A stretch of DNA of 62,887 nucleotides from Flavobacterium sp. HJJ (GCF_015351475.1 NZ_JADKPR010000030.1:1-62887); one strand, 5' to 3'; positions 8,088 to 17,264 are shown, counted from the stretch's first letter. The notes: generated from the sequence alone by a model not told the origin. Made by a program: numbers and translations.

Positions 8088-8182
8088 CATTGCAAGGAAC
8101 GAAGCAGCCTCATCAGATTAGCATGTGAAGCCAGTCATTTGGAATGTGGATATGCGTTGCGATTGCTTCGTGCCTCGCAATG
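8088..8182. repeat. REP-like inverted repeat
   Basis: An imperfect hairpin element. CATTGCAAGGAACGAAGCAG (8088-8107) is the inverse of GATTGCTTCGTGCCTCGCAATG (8161-8182). The phrase GGAACGAAGCA with TGCTTCGT-CCTCGCAATGAC is a repeat type I recall from many Flavobacteriia intergenic regions. It sits between the convergent MutS-like gene and dnaN. Confidence 0.75.
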
Positions 8183-8194
8183 ACCATGACTAAA

Positions 8195-8233
8195 AGCAAA
8201 AAACCAAAATTCTGGTTAGGAATTTTGGCTTTT
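8195..8233. terminator. Bidirectional terminator between the MutS-like gene and dnaN
   Basis: The arms CCAAAATTC (8204-8212) and GAATTTTGG (8220-8228) have A-rich flanks on the left and CTTTT on the right. The hairpin therefore has a U-tract in both directions and can serve both convergent genes. Confidence 0.6.
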
Positions 8234-8277
8234 CAAATATAAAAATGGTTTTGGTTAGTTTCGTATTTTAGAGGTAA

Positions 8278-9396
8278 CTAGCTGTTTAGCATTACTGGCA
8301 TTACAAGCATTGTTACGGTTTCGCCTTCTTCCAGTCCATCAATAGGAGTAAGGATTCCGGCTCTGTTTGGTAATGACATTTCAAGCATGATCATGTCTGA
8401 TTGCAGGTTGTTCAGCATTTCTGTTAAGAAACGGGAGTTGAAACCTATCTGCATATCGTCACCTTGATAATCACAAGTTAATCTTTCTTCTGCTTTGTTG
8501 GAGTAGTCAATATCTTCGGCAGAAATATTCAGTTCGGCTCCGGCAACTTTCAAACGAATCTGGTGTGTTGTTTTATTAGAGAAAATAGCAACACGACGTA
8601 CCGAACTCAAAAATTGGGAACGGTCCATCATTAATCTGTTTGGGTTTTCTTTTGGGATAACCGCTTCATAATTCGGGTATTTTCCATCGATTAAACGACA
8701 TAATAAAATGTAGTTGTCGAAAGAGAAAGTAGCATTCGAATCGTTGTATTCTATTTTTACTTCAGCATCCGATGTGCTTAGGATACTTTTTAAAATGTTT
8801 AATGGTTTCTTTGGCATGATAAACTCAGCCACTTGCGATGCTTTTACATCAGAACGTGCGTATTTTACCAATTTATGAGCATCTGTTGCTACAAAAATCA
8901 AACCTTCTGGAGAAAACTGGAAAAATACTCCAGACATTACCGGACGCAAATCGTCATTTCCAGCTGCGAAGATGGTTTTGCTTACCGCTGTTGCCAAAAC
9001 ATCAGCAGGAACAAGCGTTACAGACGGATCTTCTAAGTTTACAGATTTTGGGAATTCTTCCCCTGGTGCATACGCCAAGGCATATTTTCCAGAGTTAGAA
9101 CTGATTTCTATAGTACTGTTTTCTTCTACTGTGAAAGTTAAGGGCTGTTCAGGAAAAGTTTTAAGGATTTCCAATAATAATTTTGCAGGTACTGCAACAC
9201 TTCCTTTACTTTTGGAGTCGATCGACAATGTGGCGGACATGGTAGTTTCCAAATCGGATGCCGAAACAGTTAATTCGTTATTATTTAATTCAAATAAAAA
9301 GTTATCCAAAATTGGCAAAGTATTGTTACTGTTGATAACGCTACCTAAAACTTGTAATTGTTTTAATAAGTACGAACTCGATACTATAAATTTCAT
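8278..9396 (-). CDS. dnaN: DNA polymerase III subunit beta (sliding clamp)
   Basis: A ring-forming processivity clamp that holds DNA polymerase III and other enzymes on DNA. The 372 residues match the family length and show the three-fold clamp layout. The start MKFIVSSSYLLKQLQVLGSV, the central PEQPLTFTVEENSTIEISS and the C-terminal LVMPVMLNS (the family ends in a VMPMR-like tail) identify it. dnaA and recF are not next to it, as is common in Flavobacteriia, so this is not an origin region. A promoter-like element lies at 9457-9488. Confidence 0.97.
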   Translation of the reverse strand: MKFIVSSSYLLKQLQVLGSVINSNNTLPILDNFLFELNNNELTVSASDLETTMSATLSIDSKSKGSVAVPAKLLLEILKTFPEQPLTFTVEENSTIEISSNSGKYALAYAPGEEFPKSVNLEDPSVTLVPADVLATAVSKTIFAAGNDDLRPVMSGVFFQFSPEGLIFVATDAHKLVKYARSDVKASQVAEFIMPKKPLNILKSILSTSDAEVKIEYNDSNATFSFDNYILLCRLIDGKYPNYEAVIPKENPNRLMMDRSQFLSSVRRVAIFSNKTTHQIRLKVAGAELNISAEDIDYSNKAEERLTCDYQGDDMQIGFNSRFLTEMLNNLQSDMIMLEMSLPNRAGILTPIDGLEEGETVTMLVMPVMLNS

Positions 9397-9456
9397 CTGT
9401 ATTGTTTTGTTTTTAATGGTGTGCTTTTTCTGAATTAAAATTAAGAATAGGCTTTA

Positions 9457-9488
9457 CAAATATATTGTAAACTATTCGAGTATTCCAA
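9457..9488 (-). promoter_or_regulatory. Promoter of dnaN
   Basis: On the minus strand TTG (9486-9488) is followed after 21 bases by TATATTTG (9457-9464), a match to TAnnTTTG. It lies about 60 bases upstream of the dnaN ATG. Confidence 0.55.
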
Positions 9489-9503
9489 ATTTTTTATTAA
9501 CAT

Positions 9504-11189
9504 CTATTTACTGTATTTTCTTTTTCTTAGGAACGTAAATCCGAGACCAAACAGAAGTAAAATTAAGATTGGAAGCCCGATAGTTAGGAACTGGGTAAAG
9601 GTATAGTTTTCATACACTTTTTCTTTGTCCAACAAAGGCAGGTCAACATCTTTGCTTCGAATGTTAATAAGTCCGGTGTCATCCAGCAGATAATTCACAC
9701 AATTCATCATAAAATCTTTGTTGTCGTACAAATTACCAGATCGCTGGTCATAACCTAATTCTACAGGCTGTCCTGTTTTGTCTAATTGATTTTTTATAAT
9801 GTCGCCGTCCGAAACCACAATCATTTTGCTTTCTTTTGCTTTGGTAACAAAAGATTTTTCTTCAAAAGGTAATACACGGTTTTCAAACATCGAATGAAAA
9901 TTTCCTTCCAGTAAAACTGCCATAGGAATATTTCCTTTATTTAGGTAGTCAGAGGTTGAAGTCTGCTCAGAAACCATATTCAGACTGATTGGCACAGGAG
10001 TTCCTATCCTTTTTGAATAAGCGGACGACTGCAGTAAAACAGTTTTCTTAATACCGTTTTTTAAAGTATCCATCGCATTAGCAAAATCAAATTTGATGCC
10101 CCCCAGATTCTTTACAATCGGGTGCTTGCTTGCAGGATATACCTGAGGAGCAAATTTCCAGATGAAATCCTGATATTGCGTTGCGCTTCCCTGCTCTCCG
10201 GACGCCAGTTTTATCGGGCTTCCCTGTTCATCTTTTACCAAATCTGGATTGATGCGTACGCCGTATTTGAAAAACATATCATTAAGATTCAGGTCTTTCG
10301 GGAATGCTAATGTTGCTCCAGTTGGATTGTACAAGCTGTCCATTTCGGCATTAACTTGTTCTACGAGCCAAAGGGTTTTTCCTCCGTGAATAATAAATTG
10401 ATCCAAAACCAATTTTTCTTCATCGGTAAAAGCTTCCGTTGGTTTGGCAATGACAGCCAGATCATAATTTTGCAGTGATTTTAGTGTTCCTTCCGGATTT
10501 TTGGCAACTGAATCCAAAGTAAACGGACCAATGAAATAGCTTTCGCGTACCTGCATCAGGAATTTGGCAATATGACGTTCCTGAAGTTCACCGTTTCCTT
10601 TGATGATAGCGACTTTCTTTTGTTTGTCTTTCGAGATTTTATTGATTCCGTCCGAAATAGAATATTCAAGATGCTGTACAGATCCAATCACTTTTTGAGT
10701 AGTAGTGGCTCCCATAATGTTTTTCAGCAATGGAATATTGACTTCCTTATTATTATAAACGGCAATTGCCCATGGAAAAACCATTGACTGGGATTGTTTT
10801 CCTTTGTCGTCTACAGTGATATTTATTGGTGTCAATCCTTTTCGATACAGCTCCTTAATTTTATCCATGCTCTCGTCTTTGTTCTCCAATGGATCTACAA
10901 ATTCGACAATAATGTTAGAATTATAGGCTTGAAATTCTTCCAAAAGCTGTTTGGATTCCAGCTGTAAACGTTTGAATTCAGCTGGTAATTCACCTTGCAG
11001 ATATACTTTTATAGACAAAGGAGCTTTTACATCTTTGATGATTTTTAAAGTGGTTGGTGACAGCGTATATCTATGATCCTGCGTTAAATCAAAACGATGA
11101 AAAAAGAAATTACTTATAATGTTTAATATGAATACTGCCGCAATAGTGATCAATAATGATTTGGCATTTTTTATATTGAAAGCTTTCAT
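9504..11189 (-). CDS. gldG: Gliding motility ABC transporter accessory protein GldG
   Basis: GldG works with the permease GldF and the ATPase GldA, an ABC transporter linked to gliding in Flavobacterium. The 561-residue protein has an N-terminal membrane helix (LLITIAAVFILNIISNFFF), a large outside domain of the ABC-type auxiliary kind with a DUF4350/Gld-like fold (for example VDPLENKDESMDKIKELY), and a C-terminal helix (FLTIGLPILILLLFGLGFTF) followed by the basic tail RKRKYSK. Its ATG overlaps the TAA of gldF by one base. gldA is not in the window, as in other Flavobacterium genomes. Whether the transporter is needed for gliding differs between species. Confidence 0.93.
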   Translation of the reverse strand: MKAFNIKNAKSLLITIAAVFILNIISNFFFHRFDLTQDHRYTLSPTTLKIIKDVKAPLSIKVYLQGELPAEFKRLQLESKQLLEEFQAYNSNIIVEFVDPLENKDESMDKIKELYRKGLTPINITVDDKGKQSQSMVFPWAIAVYNNKEVNIPLLKNIMGATTTQKVIGSVQHLEYSISDGINKISKDKQKKVAIIKGNGELQERHIAKFLMQVRESYFIGPFTLDSVAKNPEGTLKSLQNYDLAVIAKPTEAFTDEEKLVLDQFIIHGGKTLWLVEQVNAEMDSLYNPTGATLAFPKDLNLNDMFFKYGVRINPDLVKDEQGSPIKLASGEQGSATQYQDFIWKFAPQVYPASKHPIVKNLGGIKFDFANAMDTLKNGIKKTVLLQSSAYSKRIGTPVPISLNMVSEQTSTSDYLNKGNIPMAVLLEGNFHSMFENRVLPFEEKSFVTKAKESKMIVVSDGDIIKNQLDKTGQPVELGYDQRSGNLYDNKDFMMNCVNYLLDDTGLINIRSKDVDLPLLDKEKVYENYTFTQFLTIGLPILILLLFGLGFTFLRKRKYSK

Positions 11190-11914
11190 TAGGATTTAAT
11201 AGATTTTAAATTAAACACTGTGAACGAAAGGTATAAAACGGCAATACTAATGAAATAAATTACATCTCGAGTATCTATAACGCCCCGGCTCATACTTTTG
11301 TAATGATCCTGCATTCCGAAATAAGATATAAATGAAGAGAAATCTGGAAAAACAGAAGCTAAGCTTTGAAACCCAAAATAGAACAAGAAACACATAAAAA
11401 CGGCTATTATAAAGGATACAATTTGGTTTTCTGATATTGAGGAAGTAAAAATTCCGATTGCGGAATAAGCACCAATTAAAAACAGCAGACCAAAATAAGA
11501 GCCCAAAGTGCTTCCCATGTCAATATTTCCTTCGGGCGACCCCAAATTATAAATTACTTCAACATAGATAAAAGTTGGGATGATAGCCATTATTATCAGC
11601 AAAAATGCTCCCAAGAATTTTCCGTTTACAATTTCCCAAACGCTGATAGGTTTTGTGAGTAGTAATTCTAATGTACCCTGCTTTTTTTCATCCGAAAAAC
11701 TGCGCATGGTTACTGCTGGAATCAGGAAAATTAAAATCCAGGGTGCCAAAGTAAAAAAAGGAGTTAAATCGGCAAAACCGCTGTTCAGGATGTTATAATC
11801 ACTTTCAAAGACCCAAAGGAATAAGCCGTTTCCAATTAAGAACAAGGCGATTACTAAATACCCGATTGGTGAACCAAAGAAGGATTTTATTTCGCGAAAT
11901 ACGATTGACTTCAT
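11189..11914 (-). CDS. gldF: Gliding motility ABC transporter permease GldF
   Basis: A 241-residue ABC-2 type permease with six predicted membrane helices. The family signature region MRSFSDEKKQGTLELLLTKP lies at about residues 65-85. It begins MKSIVFREIKSFFGSPIGYL, typical of GldF. It is co-transcribed with gldG and translationally coupled to it (TAATG). The ATPase partner GldA must be encoded elsewhere. The substrate is unknown. Confidence 0.94.
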   Translation of the reverse strand: MKSIVFREIKSFFGSPIGYLVIALFLIGNGLFLWVFESDYNILNSGFADLTPFFTLAPWILIFLIPAVTMRSFSDEKKQGTLELLLTKPISVWEIVNGKFLGAFLLIIMAIIPTFIYVEVIYNLGSPEGNIDMGSTLGSYFGLLFLIGAYSAIGIFTSSISENQIVSFIIAVFMCFLFYFGFQSLASVFPDFSSFISYFGMQDHYKSMSRGVIDTRDVIYFISIAVLYLSFTVFNLKSIKS

Positions 11915-12034
11915 TTTTTATGTTAATTCGTTTATTGTTTAATCGTTTATTTGCCACAAAGAGGCGCAAATATACTAAGTTTTTTAATCTGAAATCTGCA
12001 GCCTGGAAACAGAAATCTAAAATCTGTATACTGG

Positions 12035-12331
12035 TTACGGCAGGCTTACTAATTTATCGGCACTCCAAGCCTCAGGTTTTGCATTGAATAATTTTTTCGT
12101 AAATGTCCAAACTTTATTGAAAAGCTCTGAATTTCGATAGTTTTCCAAATCTGCTTCTGTTTCCCAATAACTATAGGTAAAGAAAATACTTTTGTTTTCT
12201 TTGTCCTGATACAGTTCGAGGAAACGATTTCCGGGAGCATTTCGAATCTGGTCTTTCATTAATTCAAAGTTTTCCAAAAATGCAGGAATATTTTCCTCGT
12301 GAAAACTCAGTTTTACAATTCGTACAAACAT
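12035..12331 (-). CDS. Antibiotic biosynthesis monooxygenase (ABM) domain protein
   Basis: A single small alpha+beta-barrel domain of 98 residues: MFVRIVKLSFHEENIPAF, then the ELYQDKENKSIFFTYSYWE core with its conserved Trp-Glu, then a C-terminal KVWTFTKKLF. The family includes quinol monooxygenases and heme-degrading enzymes as well as proteins with no known reaction, so the name is structural only. It stands alone, with about 120 bases to gldF. A second frame (12049-12240) is a shadow of this one. Confidence 0.85.
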   Translation of the reverse strand: MFVRIVKLSFHEENIPAFLENFELMKDQIRNAPGNRFLELYQDKENKSIFFTYSYWETEADLENYRNSELFNKVWTFTKKLFNAKPEAWSADKLVSLP

Positions 12332-12509
12332 TTGATTTTTGATTTTAGATCGCTGATTAACGATTTATGATTTAATAACTGCCTGATATATTACTCGTTT
12401 TTTACTAGTGAATGCAGTTTTTTTGTATTCTTTTTTCTTTTTCAAATGATATTTTTAATCTTCTTTCAAAAATCTATATTCTATACTCTTTTCTCTAAAA
12501 TCTTAAAAC

Positions 12510-13340
12510 TCAATTCTTAAACTGTATCGAAACCACATCCCTGTAATTAAGGCCTAATAATGTACTCGCAGACCCCACTGTCAGCGGATTGCTTCTGAAA
12601 ATGGCAATTTCGAGAAAACCGGCTTCGTTAAAAATGGCTAATTTTTGGCCTTCGTAATACTTTACAGGATATTTATCCGAATTTGCAATCGCTGAATAAT
12701 ACGGCAAAATGTTTTTGATGGTTTGGTTCCTGAAGGCAATTTCATAAGCTCTTCCTTTGGAACATTCTAAAAACTGCTTTTTAGAAATATTGGTCACCAC
12801 ATTGCCAAAATGATCTATATAAATTACGTTTCCTTTTAGCTGGTTTCCATCTTCGGAGAGAATCACCTGCAAATCGGTTACTTGTTTTAGACTAGTGATT
12901 TCTTTGCCAATTGCACTTAGAGCTCCGCCTTTGGCAATATGGCAGGCTGTTTTTACAAAAACATCAAGATCGGTTGCTTCATTATGCAGACGGTCATGAA
13001 CGGTAATGGCGGCAATTTTCTGCGGAATGATCTTTTGCGAAAGCATGCTTAAGATTCCATTATCGGATGCAATAAAGAAATGATCGTCCCACTGCATAAC
13101 AATATGCTGATTTTCATTGTTGGCTTCTGAATCGACTCCAATAATATGAACAGTGCCTTTTGGAAAACTGTCATAAGAGGCCGAAATAACATAACTGGCT
13201 TCAACAGTGTTAAATGGATCGATGTAATGAGAAATGTCAATAATTACGGCGTCAGAATACTCAGATAATATCTTCCCTTTCAGCGCACCGACAAAGTGGT
13301 CTTTTAAGCCGTAATCAGTGGTAAGGGTAATTATTGACAT
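12510..13340 (-). CDS. SAM hydroxide adenosyltransferase (DUF62 family)
   Basis: Family members split S-adenosylmethionine with water to adenosine and methionine; the halogenases FlA and SalL are relatives. The 276-residue product starts MSIITLTTDYGLKDHFVGAL and shows the family blocks IDISHYIDPFNTVEASYV, SDNGILSML and YIDHFGNVVTNI. The last of these belongs to the C-terminal beta-barrel domain. I see none of the long loop insert found in the fluorinase, so hydrolysis is more likely than halogenation. A longer start at 13409 exists, but the extra 23 residues do not look like the family. It is a monocistronic gene on the minus strand. Confidence 0.92.
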   Translation of the reverse strand: MSIITLTTDYGLKDHFVGALKGKILSEYSDAVIIDISHYIDPFNTVEASYVISASYDSFPKGTVHIIGVDSEANNENQHIVMQWDDHFFIASDNGILSMLSQKIIPQKIAAITVHDRLHNEATDLDVFVKTACHIAKGGALSAIGKEITSLKQVTDLQVILSEDGNQLKGNVIYIDHFGNVVTNISKKQFLECSKGRAYEIAFRNQTIKNILPYYSAIANSDKYPVKYYEGQKLAIFNEAGFLEIAIFRSNPLTVGSASTLLGLNYRDVVSIQFKN

Positions 13341-13467
13341 AAAATTGTTTATAACTATTGAGTTTTGAAGCGACCGAAACTTATTTTTTCTTAAATTTGA
13401 AAAATGCAAAGCTAAAGTATTTTATACTTTATTTAAACACAATTTTATTTGAATTAAAACAAAATCT

Positions 13468-13725
13468 ATGTCAAAGTTTATTTTTATTTTATTTCTTTTA
13501 TTTACTACAATTAATTCATTTGGTCAAGAAAATATTTCGGATAAAAAAACGGCTGAGTCAGATAATTTAGACAAAAAAATTAAAGTTAAAAAAGACAAAA
13601 AGCAAGTATTTAATGAGACTGATATTGAATTACTTCTTAATAATAATCTTTGTGAAATTTTATCAATTAAGCCTTCTGATCTATTGAATGAAGAAATGTT
13701 GAAAAAATTAAAAGCTAACGTATAA
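13468..13725 (+). CDS. Small secreted lysine-rich protein (85 aa), unrecognised
   Basis: The protein begins with a signal peptide (MSKFIFILFLLFTTINSFGQ) that ends in the FGQE cleavage context seen in many flavobacterial secreted proteins. The mature part is about 65 residues, rich in Lys, Asp and Glu (KKIKVKKDKKQ), with a C-terminal helical region that includes LLLNNNLCEILSIKPSDLL. No family is recognised. It precedes phoH by 145 bases on the same strand but has no clear link to it. Codon use is AT-rich like its surroundings. Confidence 0.6.
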   Translation: MSKFIFILFLLFTTINSFGQENISDKKTAESDNLDKKIKVKKDKKQVFNETDIELLLNNNLCEILSIKPSDLLNEEMLKKLKANV

Positions 13726-13731
13726 TTAGAA

Positions 13732-13752
13732 CTGGAATTACCCAAATTCCAG
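13732..13752. repeat. Small inverted repeat after the 85-aa gene
   Basis: CTGGAATT (13732-13739) and AATTCCAG (13745-13752) can pair. No T run follows on the plus strand, so it is a weak terminator at best. Confidence 0.4.
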
Positions 13753-13870
13753 AAAAAGATGTTTTTTAGTGTTATTTACCGATTTAGAAATTAAAAACTG
13801 TAATAGAAGTGTTACAGCGTAAATATTGAAATTGATTTAACTCAATTATTTAACTTAAAAACTTCTTATT

Positions 13871-14824
13871 TTGAACGAAAGAATCATCGAGCTAATCGAC
13901 ATTGCTCCAAAAGATTTTTGGGGTACTCAAGACTCACACCTAGAGTCAATTAAGAAATATTATCCAAAATTGAAAATTGTCGCAAGAGGCACTACTCTTA
14001 AAGCATTTGGAGACAAAGATGTTTTAGACGAATTTGAAAAGCGGTTTCAGCGTCTGATGCTGCATTTTACACGATACAATACCATAGATGATAATGTAAT
14101 AGAAAGAGTTATTCAAAGTGACGATCAGGATGACAGAAAAGCTTTGGGACATGACAAAATTTTGGTTCATGGCGTAGGCGGAAAAATCATTAAACCGATG
14201 ACTCCCAATCAGCAGCTGCTGGTGGATACCATGGAAAAAAATGATATGGTTTTTGCCGTTGGTCCTGCTGGTACCGGAAAGACCTATACAGGTGTTGCCA
14301 TGGCTGTAAAAGCATTAAAGGAAAAACAGGTCAAGCGTATTATTCTGACCAGACCTGCTGTAGAAGCTGGAGAAAATCTAGGATTTCTTCCTGGTGATAT
14401 GAAAGAAAAACTGGACCCTTACATGCAGCCTTTGTATGATGCACTGCGGGATATGCTTCCCAACGAAAAATTAGAAGATTATATTTTAAAGGGAATTATT
14501 CAAATTGCACCTTTGGCTTTCATGCGCGGACGAACTCTGGATCATGCTTTTGTAATTCTGGATGAAGCACAAAATACAACACATTCGCAGATGAAAATGT
14601 TTTTGACGCGTATGGGTAAAAATGCTAAGTTTATGATTACCGGTGACCCTGGGCAGGTAGATTTACCGCGCCGAACAATTTCCGGACTCAAGGAAGCTTT
14701 ACTGGTTTTAAAAGATATTGACGGTATTGGTATTATTTACCTTGATGATAAGGATATTGTACGTCATCGATTGGTTAAAAAAGTAATTGATGCTTATAAA
14801 CAAATCGAAAATAATGATTATTAA
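13871..14824 (+). CDS. phoH: PhoH family ATPase
   Basis: A cytoplasmic P-loop ATPase of the PhoH/PhoL type, thought to act on RNA. The 317-residue protein has an N-terminal KH-like segment (about 1-110) and the RecA-like PhoH domain with Walker A GPAGTGKT near residue 132, the motif TRPAVEAGENLGFLPGD, Walker B VILDEAQNTT and MFLTRMGKNAKFMITGDPGQ. It starts with TTG at 13871, directly followed by NERIIELIDI; no in-frame ATG fits better. A strong terminator follows at 14850. In this group the gene is often near purC, as here. Confidence 0.95.
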   Translation: MNERIIELIDIAPKDFWGTQDSHLESIKKYYPKLKIVARGTTLKAFGDKDVLDEFEKRFQRLMLHFTRYNTIDDNVIERVIQSDDQDDRKALGHDKILVHGVGGKIIKPMTPNQQLLVDTMEKNDMVFAVGPAGTGKTYTGVAMAVKALKEKQVKRIILTRPAVEAGENLGFLPGDMKEKLDPYMQPLYDALRDMLPNEKLEDYILKGIIQIAPLAFMRGRTLDHAFVILDEAQNTTHSQMKMFLTRMGKNAKFMITGDPGQVDLPRRTISGLKEALLVLKDIDGIGIIYLDDKDIVRHRLVKKVIDAYKQIENNDY

Positions 14825-14849
14825 AATTAAAACAAGATAATTAAAATTT

Positions 14850-14884
14850 AAAGGAGAAGCCCGCAATTGAGTTTCTCCTTTTCT
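14850..14884 (+). terminator. Terminator of phoH
   Basis: AAAGGAGAA (14850-14858) pairs with TTCTCCTTT (14873-14881), followed by TTC. It lies 26 bases past the phoH stop. Confidence 0.65.
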
Positions 14885-14967
14885 ATATAGGAAAGAATGT
14901 ATCTTGTTTTTAAAGTTAACAGATGTATATAATTAAGTTAAATGAATTTTATATAAAACTAACTTTT

Positions 14968-14997
14968 TTGGTATGTTATTGAAAAGCAATAATTTTG
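14968..14997 (+). promoter_or_regulatory. Promoter of the HAD hydrolase gene
   Basis: TTG (14968-14970), a 19-base spacer, then TAATTTTG (14990-14997). It is a full Bacteroidota consensus promoter with ideal spacing, 28 bases before the ATG. Confidence 0.8.
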
Positions 14998-15024
14998 CAG
15001 CGGTTAAAATGAAATTGAATTAAA

Positions 15025-15864
15025 ATGCCAAAACAAAAAATTAAAGTAGTAATAAGCGATTTAGACGGAACATTACTCAACTCAGATCACACAATATCAG
15101 CGTATACTAAATCTGTTTTTCAAGAACTGCACAAGCAGAATTATTTAATTATTGTTGCCACTGGGCGCCATCATATTGATGCGATGGCAATCATCGACAG
15201 TTTGGATTTTCCAATTTATTTAGTAACATCAAACGGAGCCAGAATTCATTCGCCTCAAAAAGAATTATTGTATTCTCTTGATATGAATGGGGATTCGGTA
15301 AAATCAGTTTTAGCACTGGACATTGACCCCGAAATTACAACTGTTTTGTTTAGGGAAACTGTCTGGCAGACTTCTAAAACGAATAAAAAATTAAATGCTT
15401 TTCAAAAAGATTTAGCATATCCTCCTCAAGTGGTTAATTTTGCAGAGCTGGAAGATTTTAATGCAATAAAAATTTTTTTCACGCACGAAGATCATCAAAA
15501 ATTAGTAGATTTAAAAGAGAAAATTCTTGAAACCCATTCAGATGAATTTAGTCATGCTTTTAGTCTGCCTATCTGTTTGGAATTTATGGATAAATCAGTA
15601 GACAAAAGTGCTGCCATTAGCAGGATTCTGGAGAAAGAAGGCTATACTTTTGCAGAGGCTGTTTCTTTTGGGGATGGTTTTAATGATGAAAAAATGTTAG
15701 ACGCCGCGGGAATCGGTTTAATTATGGGGAATGCACCACAGAGTTTAAAAAATAAATTACCGCATTTAAAAGTGATTTCTACCAATAATGAAGACGGAGT
15801 GGCCAGATATTTGTCTTTAAATTTAGAAAATATTGGTACCAAGTTTAAAGAAATAAATGCATAG
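15025..15864 (+). CDS. Cof-type HAD-IIB phosphatase
   Basis: A soluble phosphatase of the haloacid dehalogenase superfamily, subfamily IIB. Substrates are usually sugar phosphates, flavin phosphates or pyridoxal phosphate and cannot be told from sequence. Motif I SDLDGTLLNSD (nucleophile Asp12, acid Asp14), motif II TGRHHID region, a type IIB cap in the middle and motif IV GDGFNDEKML near residue 217 are all present. At 279 residues the length is normal. It has its own promoter just upstream and purC follows with its own promoter, so it is probably monocistronic. Confidence 0.9.
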   Translation: MPKQKIKVVISDLDGTLLNSDHTISAYTKSVFQELHKQNYLIIVATGRHHIDAMAIIDSLDFPIYLVTSNGARIHSPQKELLYSLDMNGDSVKSVLALDIDPEITTVLFRETVWQTSKTNKKLNAFQKDLAYPPQVVNFAELEDFNAIKIFFTHEDHQKLVDLKEKILETHSDEFSHAFSLPICLEFMDKSVDKSAAISRILEKEGYTFAEAVSFGDGFNDEKMLDAAGIGLIMGNAPQSLKNKLPHLKVISTNNEDGVARYLSLNLENIGTKFKEINA

Positions 15865-15903
15865 AATTTATTTTTGATCTATAAATAGAACTTTTGGTTT
15901 TCC

Positions 15904-15934
15904 TTGCGTTCTCTATTAATTAGTTTTAAATTTG
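15904..15934 (+). promoter_or_regulatory. Promoter of purC
   Basis: TTG (15904-15906), a 20-base spacer, then TAAATTTG (15927-15934). The start point would be near 15941 with a leader of about 20 bases. I see no purine riboswitch in this short leader. Confidence 0.8.
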
Positions 15935-15962
15935 CATACTAAAAAATAACAACACACTACTA

Positions 15963-16916
15963 ATGAGCAATACAATTACCACTACCGATTTTAATTTTCC
16001 GAATCAGAAATCAGTTTACCGCGGAAAAGTAAGAGAAGTTTATAATATCAATGACGATTTACTAGTAATGATAGCTACTGACAGGCTTTCGGCATTTGAT
16101 GTTGTTCTGCCAAAAGGAATTCCTTACAAAGGCCAGATTCTAAATCAGATTGCTACCAAATTCATGGAATTGACTCAGGATATTGTACCAAACTGGTTAA
16201 TTGCAACGCCGGATCCAAGTGTAGCTGTTGGTCATCTATGTGAGCCTTTCAAAGTAGAAATGGTGATTCGAGGTTATGTTTCAGGTCATGCTGCACGCGA
16301 GTACGCTCTAGGCAAAAGACAAATCTGCGGTGTAACAATGGCAGAAGGACTGAAAGAAAATGATAAATTTCCAGAACCGATTATAACTCCGACTACTAAA
16401 GCAGATAATGGTTCTCATGATGAAGATATTTCACGTGAAGATATTTTGGCTAAAGGAATCGTTACGGAAGAAGATTATTTAGTTTTAGAAAAATATACCC
16501 GTGCTTTGTTTCAAAGAGGGACTGAAATCGCTGCAAGCCGTGGTTTGATTTTGGTTGATACCAAATATGAATTTGGAAAAACTAAAGAAGGTGTGATTGT
16601 ATTGATTGACGAAATTCATACTCCGGATTCTTCCCGTTATTTTTATTCTGAAGGATATGAGGAAAGACAGAAAAATGGTGAAGAACAAAAACAATTGTCC
16701 AAAGAGTTTGTGAGACGCTGGTTAATTCAAAATGGATTTCAAGGACAGGAAGGACAGCAGATTCCTGATATGACTGATGAGTATATCGAAACCGTTTCAG
16801 ATAGATACATTGAATTGTATGAAAATATTATCGGTGAAAAATTTGTAAAAGCTGATATTTCAAGTATTAATGAAAGAATTGAGAAAAATGTTTTGGCTTA
16901 TTTAGCACAAAGATAA
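15963..16916 (+). CDS. purC: SAICAR synthetase (phosphoribosylaminoimidazole-succinocarboxamide synthase)
   Basis: Joins aspartate to CAIR with ATP in purine biosynthesis. At 317 residues it is longer than the roughly 240-residue enterobacterial enzyme and resembles the longer form also found in yeast. Motifs are YRGKVREVYNI (nucleotide-binding N-terminus), MIATDRLSAFDVVLP, the VIRGYVSGHAAREY loop, and LVDTKYEFG with VLIDEIHTPDSSRY. A strong promoter precedes it and a long hairpin terminator follows, so it is transcribed alone. Confidence 0.97.
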   Translation: MSNTITTTDFNFPNQKSVYRGKVREVYNINDDLLVMIATDRLSAFDVVLPKGIPYKGQILNQIATKFMELTQDIVPNWLIATPDPSVAVGHLCEPFKVEMVIRGYVSGHAAREYALGKRQICGVTMAEGLKENDKFPEPIITPTTKADNGSHDEDISREDILAKGIVTEEDYLVLEKYTRALFQRGTEIAASRGLILVDTKYEFGKTKEGVIVLIDEIHTPDSSRYFYSEGYEERQKNGEEQKQLSKEFVRRWLIQNGFQGQEGQQIPDMTDEYIETVSDRYIELYENIIGEKFVKADISSINERIEKNVLAYLAQR

Positions 16917-16950
16917 AATTACATCAAATCGTAATATTGCGTTATTATAG

Positions 16951-16988
16951 AAAAACCATAATTCATCTAATTGAATTATGGTTTTTTT
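16951..16988 (+). terminator. Terminator of purC
   Basis: AAAAACCATAATTCA (16951-16965) pairs perfectly with TGAATTATGGTTTTT (16972-16986) and continues into T. Confidence 0.85.
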
Positions 16989-17028
16989 AGTGTCAATAAT
17001 ATTGTTCTTTTTTTTTCTCAAAAAAAAA

Positions 17029-17229
17029 CTAAACCACTATGGACTGAAAGTCATAGATTTGGTTAGGCAGACTGAAAGTCTGCAAGGTTGGATTGCGAAA
17101 ATTGATGAAATTTTGCCACAGATTCACAGATTTTAAAATCATTTTTTATCTGTAATCTGTGGTAAATTTTTTTTAGAAGCTAAAGCGAGATGCACTGAAA
17201 GTGCATAGTTTTAAACTCTATTTGAGACC
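17029..17229 (-). repeat. Dispersed ~200-bp repeat, copy B (full length, reverse)
   Basis: It runs from CTAAACCACTATGG to GTTTTAAACTCTATTTGAGACC and is the reverse complement of the copy at 33578-33771. The central hairpin lies at 17115-17162. In the element's own orientation its loop reads AAAAAATGATTTTAAA, as in copy A and opposite to copy C. The element also holds palindromes of the form nn-ACTTTCAGT-nn. Together with the purC terminator it fills the 348-base gap 16917-17264. Confidence 0.88.
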
Positions 17230-17232
17230 AAT

Positions 17233-17255
17233 AAAAAAGCTCCTCGTGAGAAGAG
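17233..17255 (-). terminator. Terminator of the DUF4258-like gene
   Basis: On the minus strand CTCTTC, loop TCAC, GAGGAG, then a T run (plus-strand A run at 17233-17238). It lies ten bases past the stop at 17265. Confidence 0.55.
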
Positions 17256-17264
17256 TTTGTGATC

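Noticed and set aside
8278..9396. dnaN as a marker of the replication origin
   Set aside because: No dnaA, no DnaA-box cluster and no recF nearby; in Flavobacteriia dnaN is often far from the origin.
8972..9433. Open frame of 153 codons antisense to dnaN
   Set aside because: dnaN is beyond doubt, and the antisense frame shows no motif or promoter.
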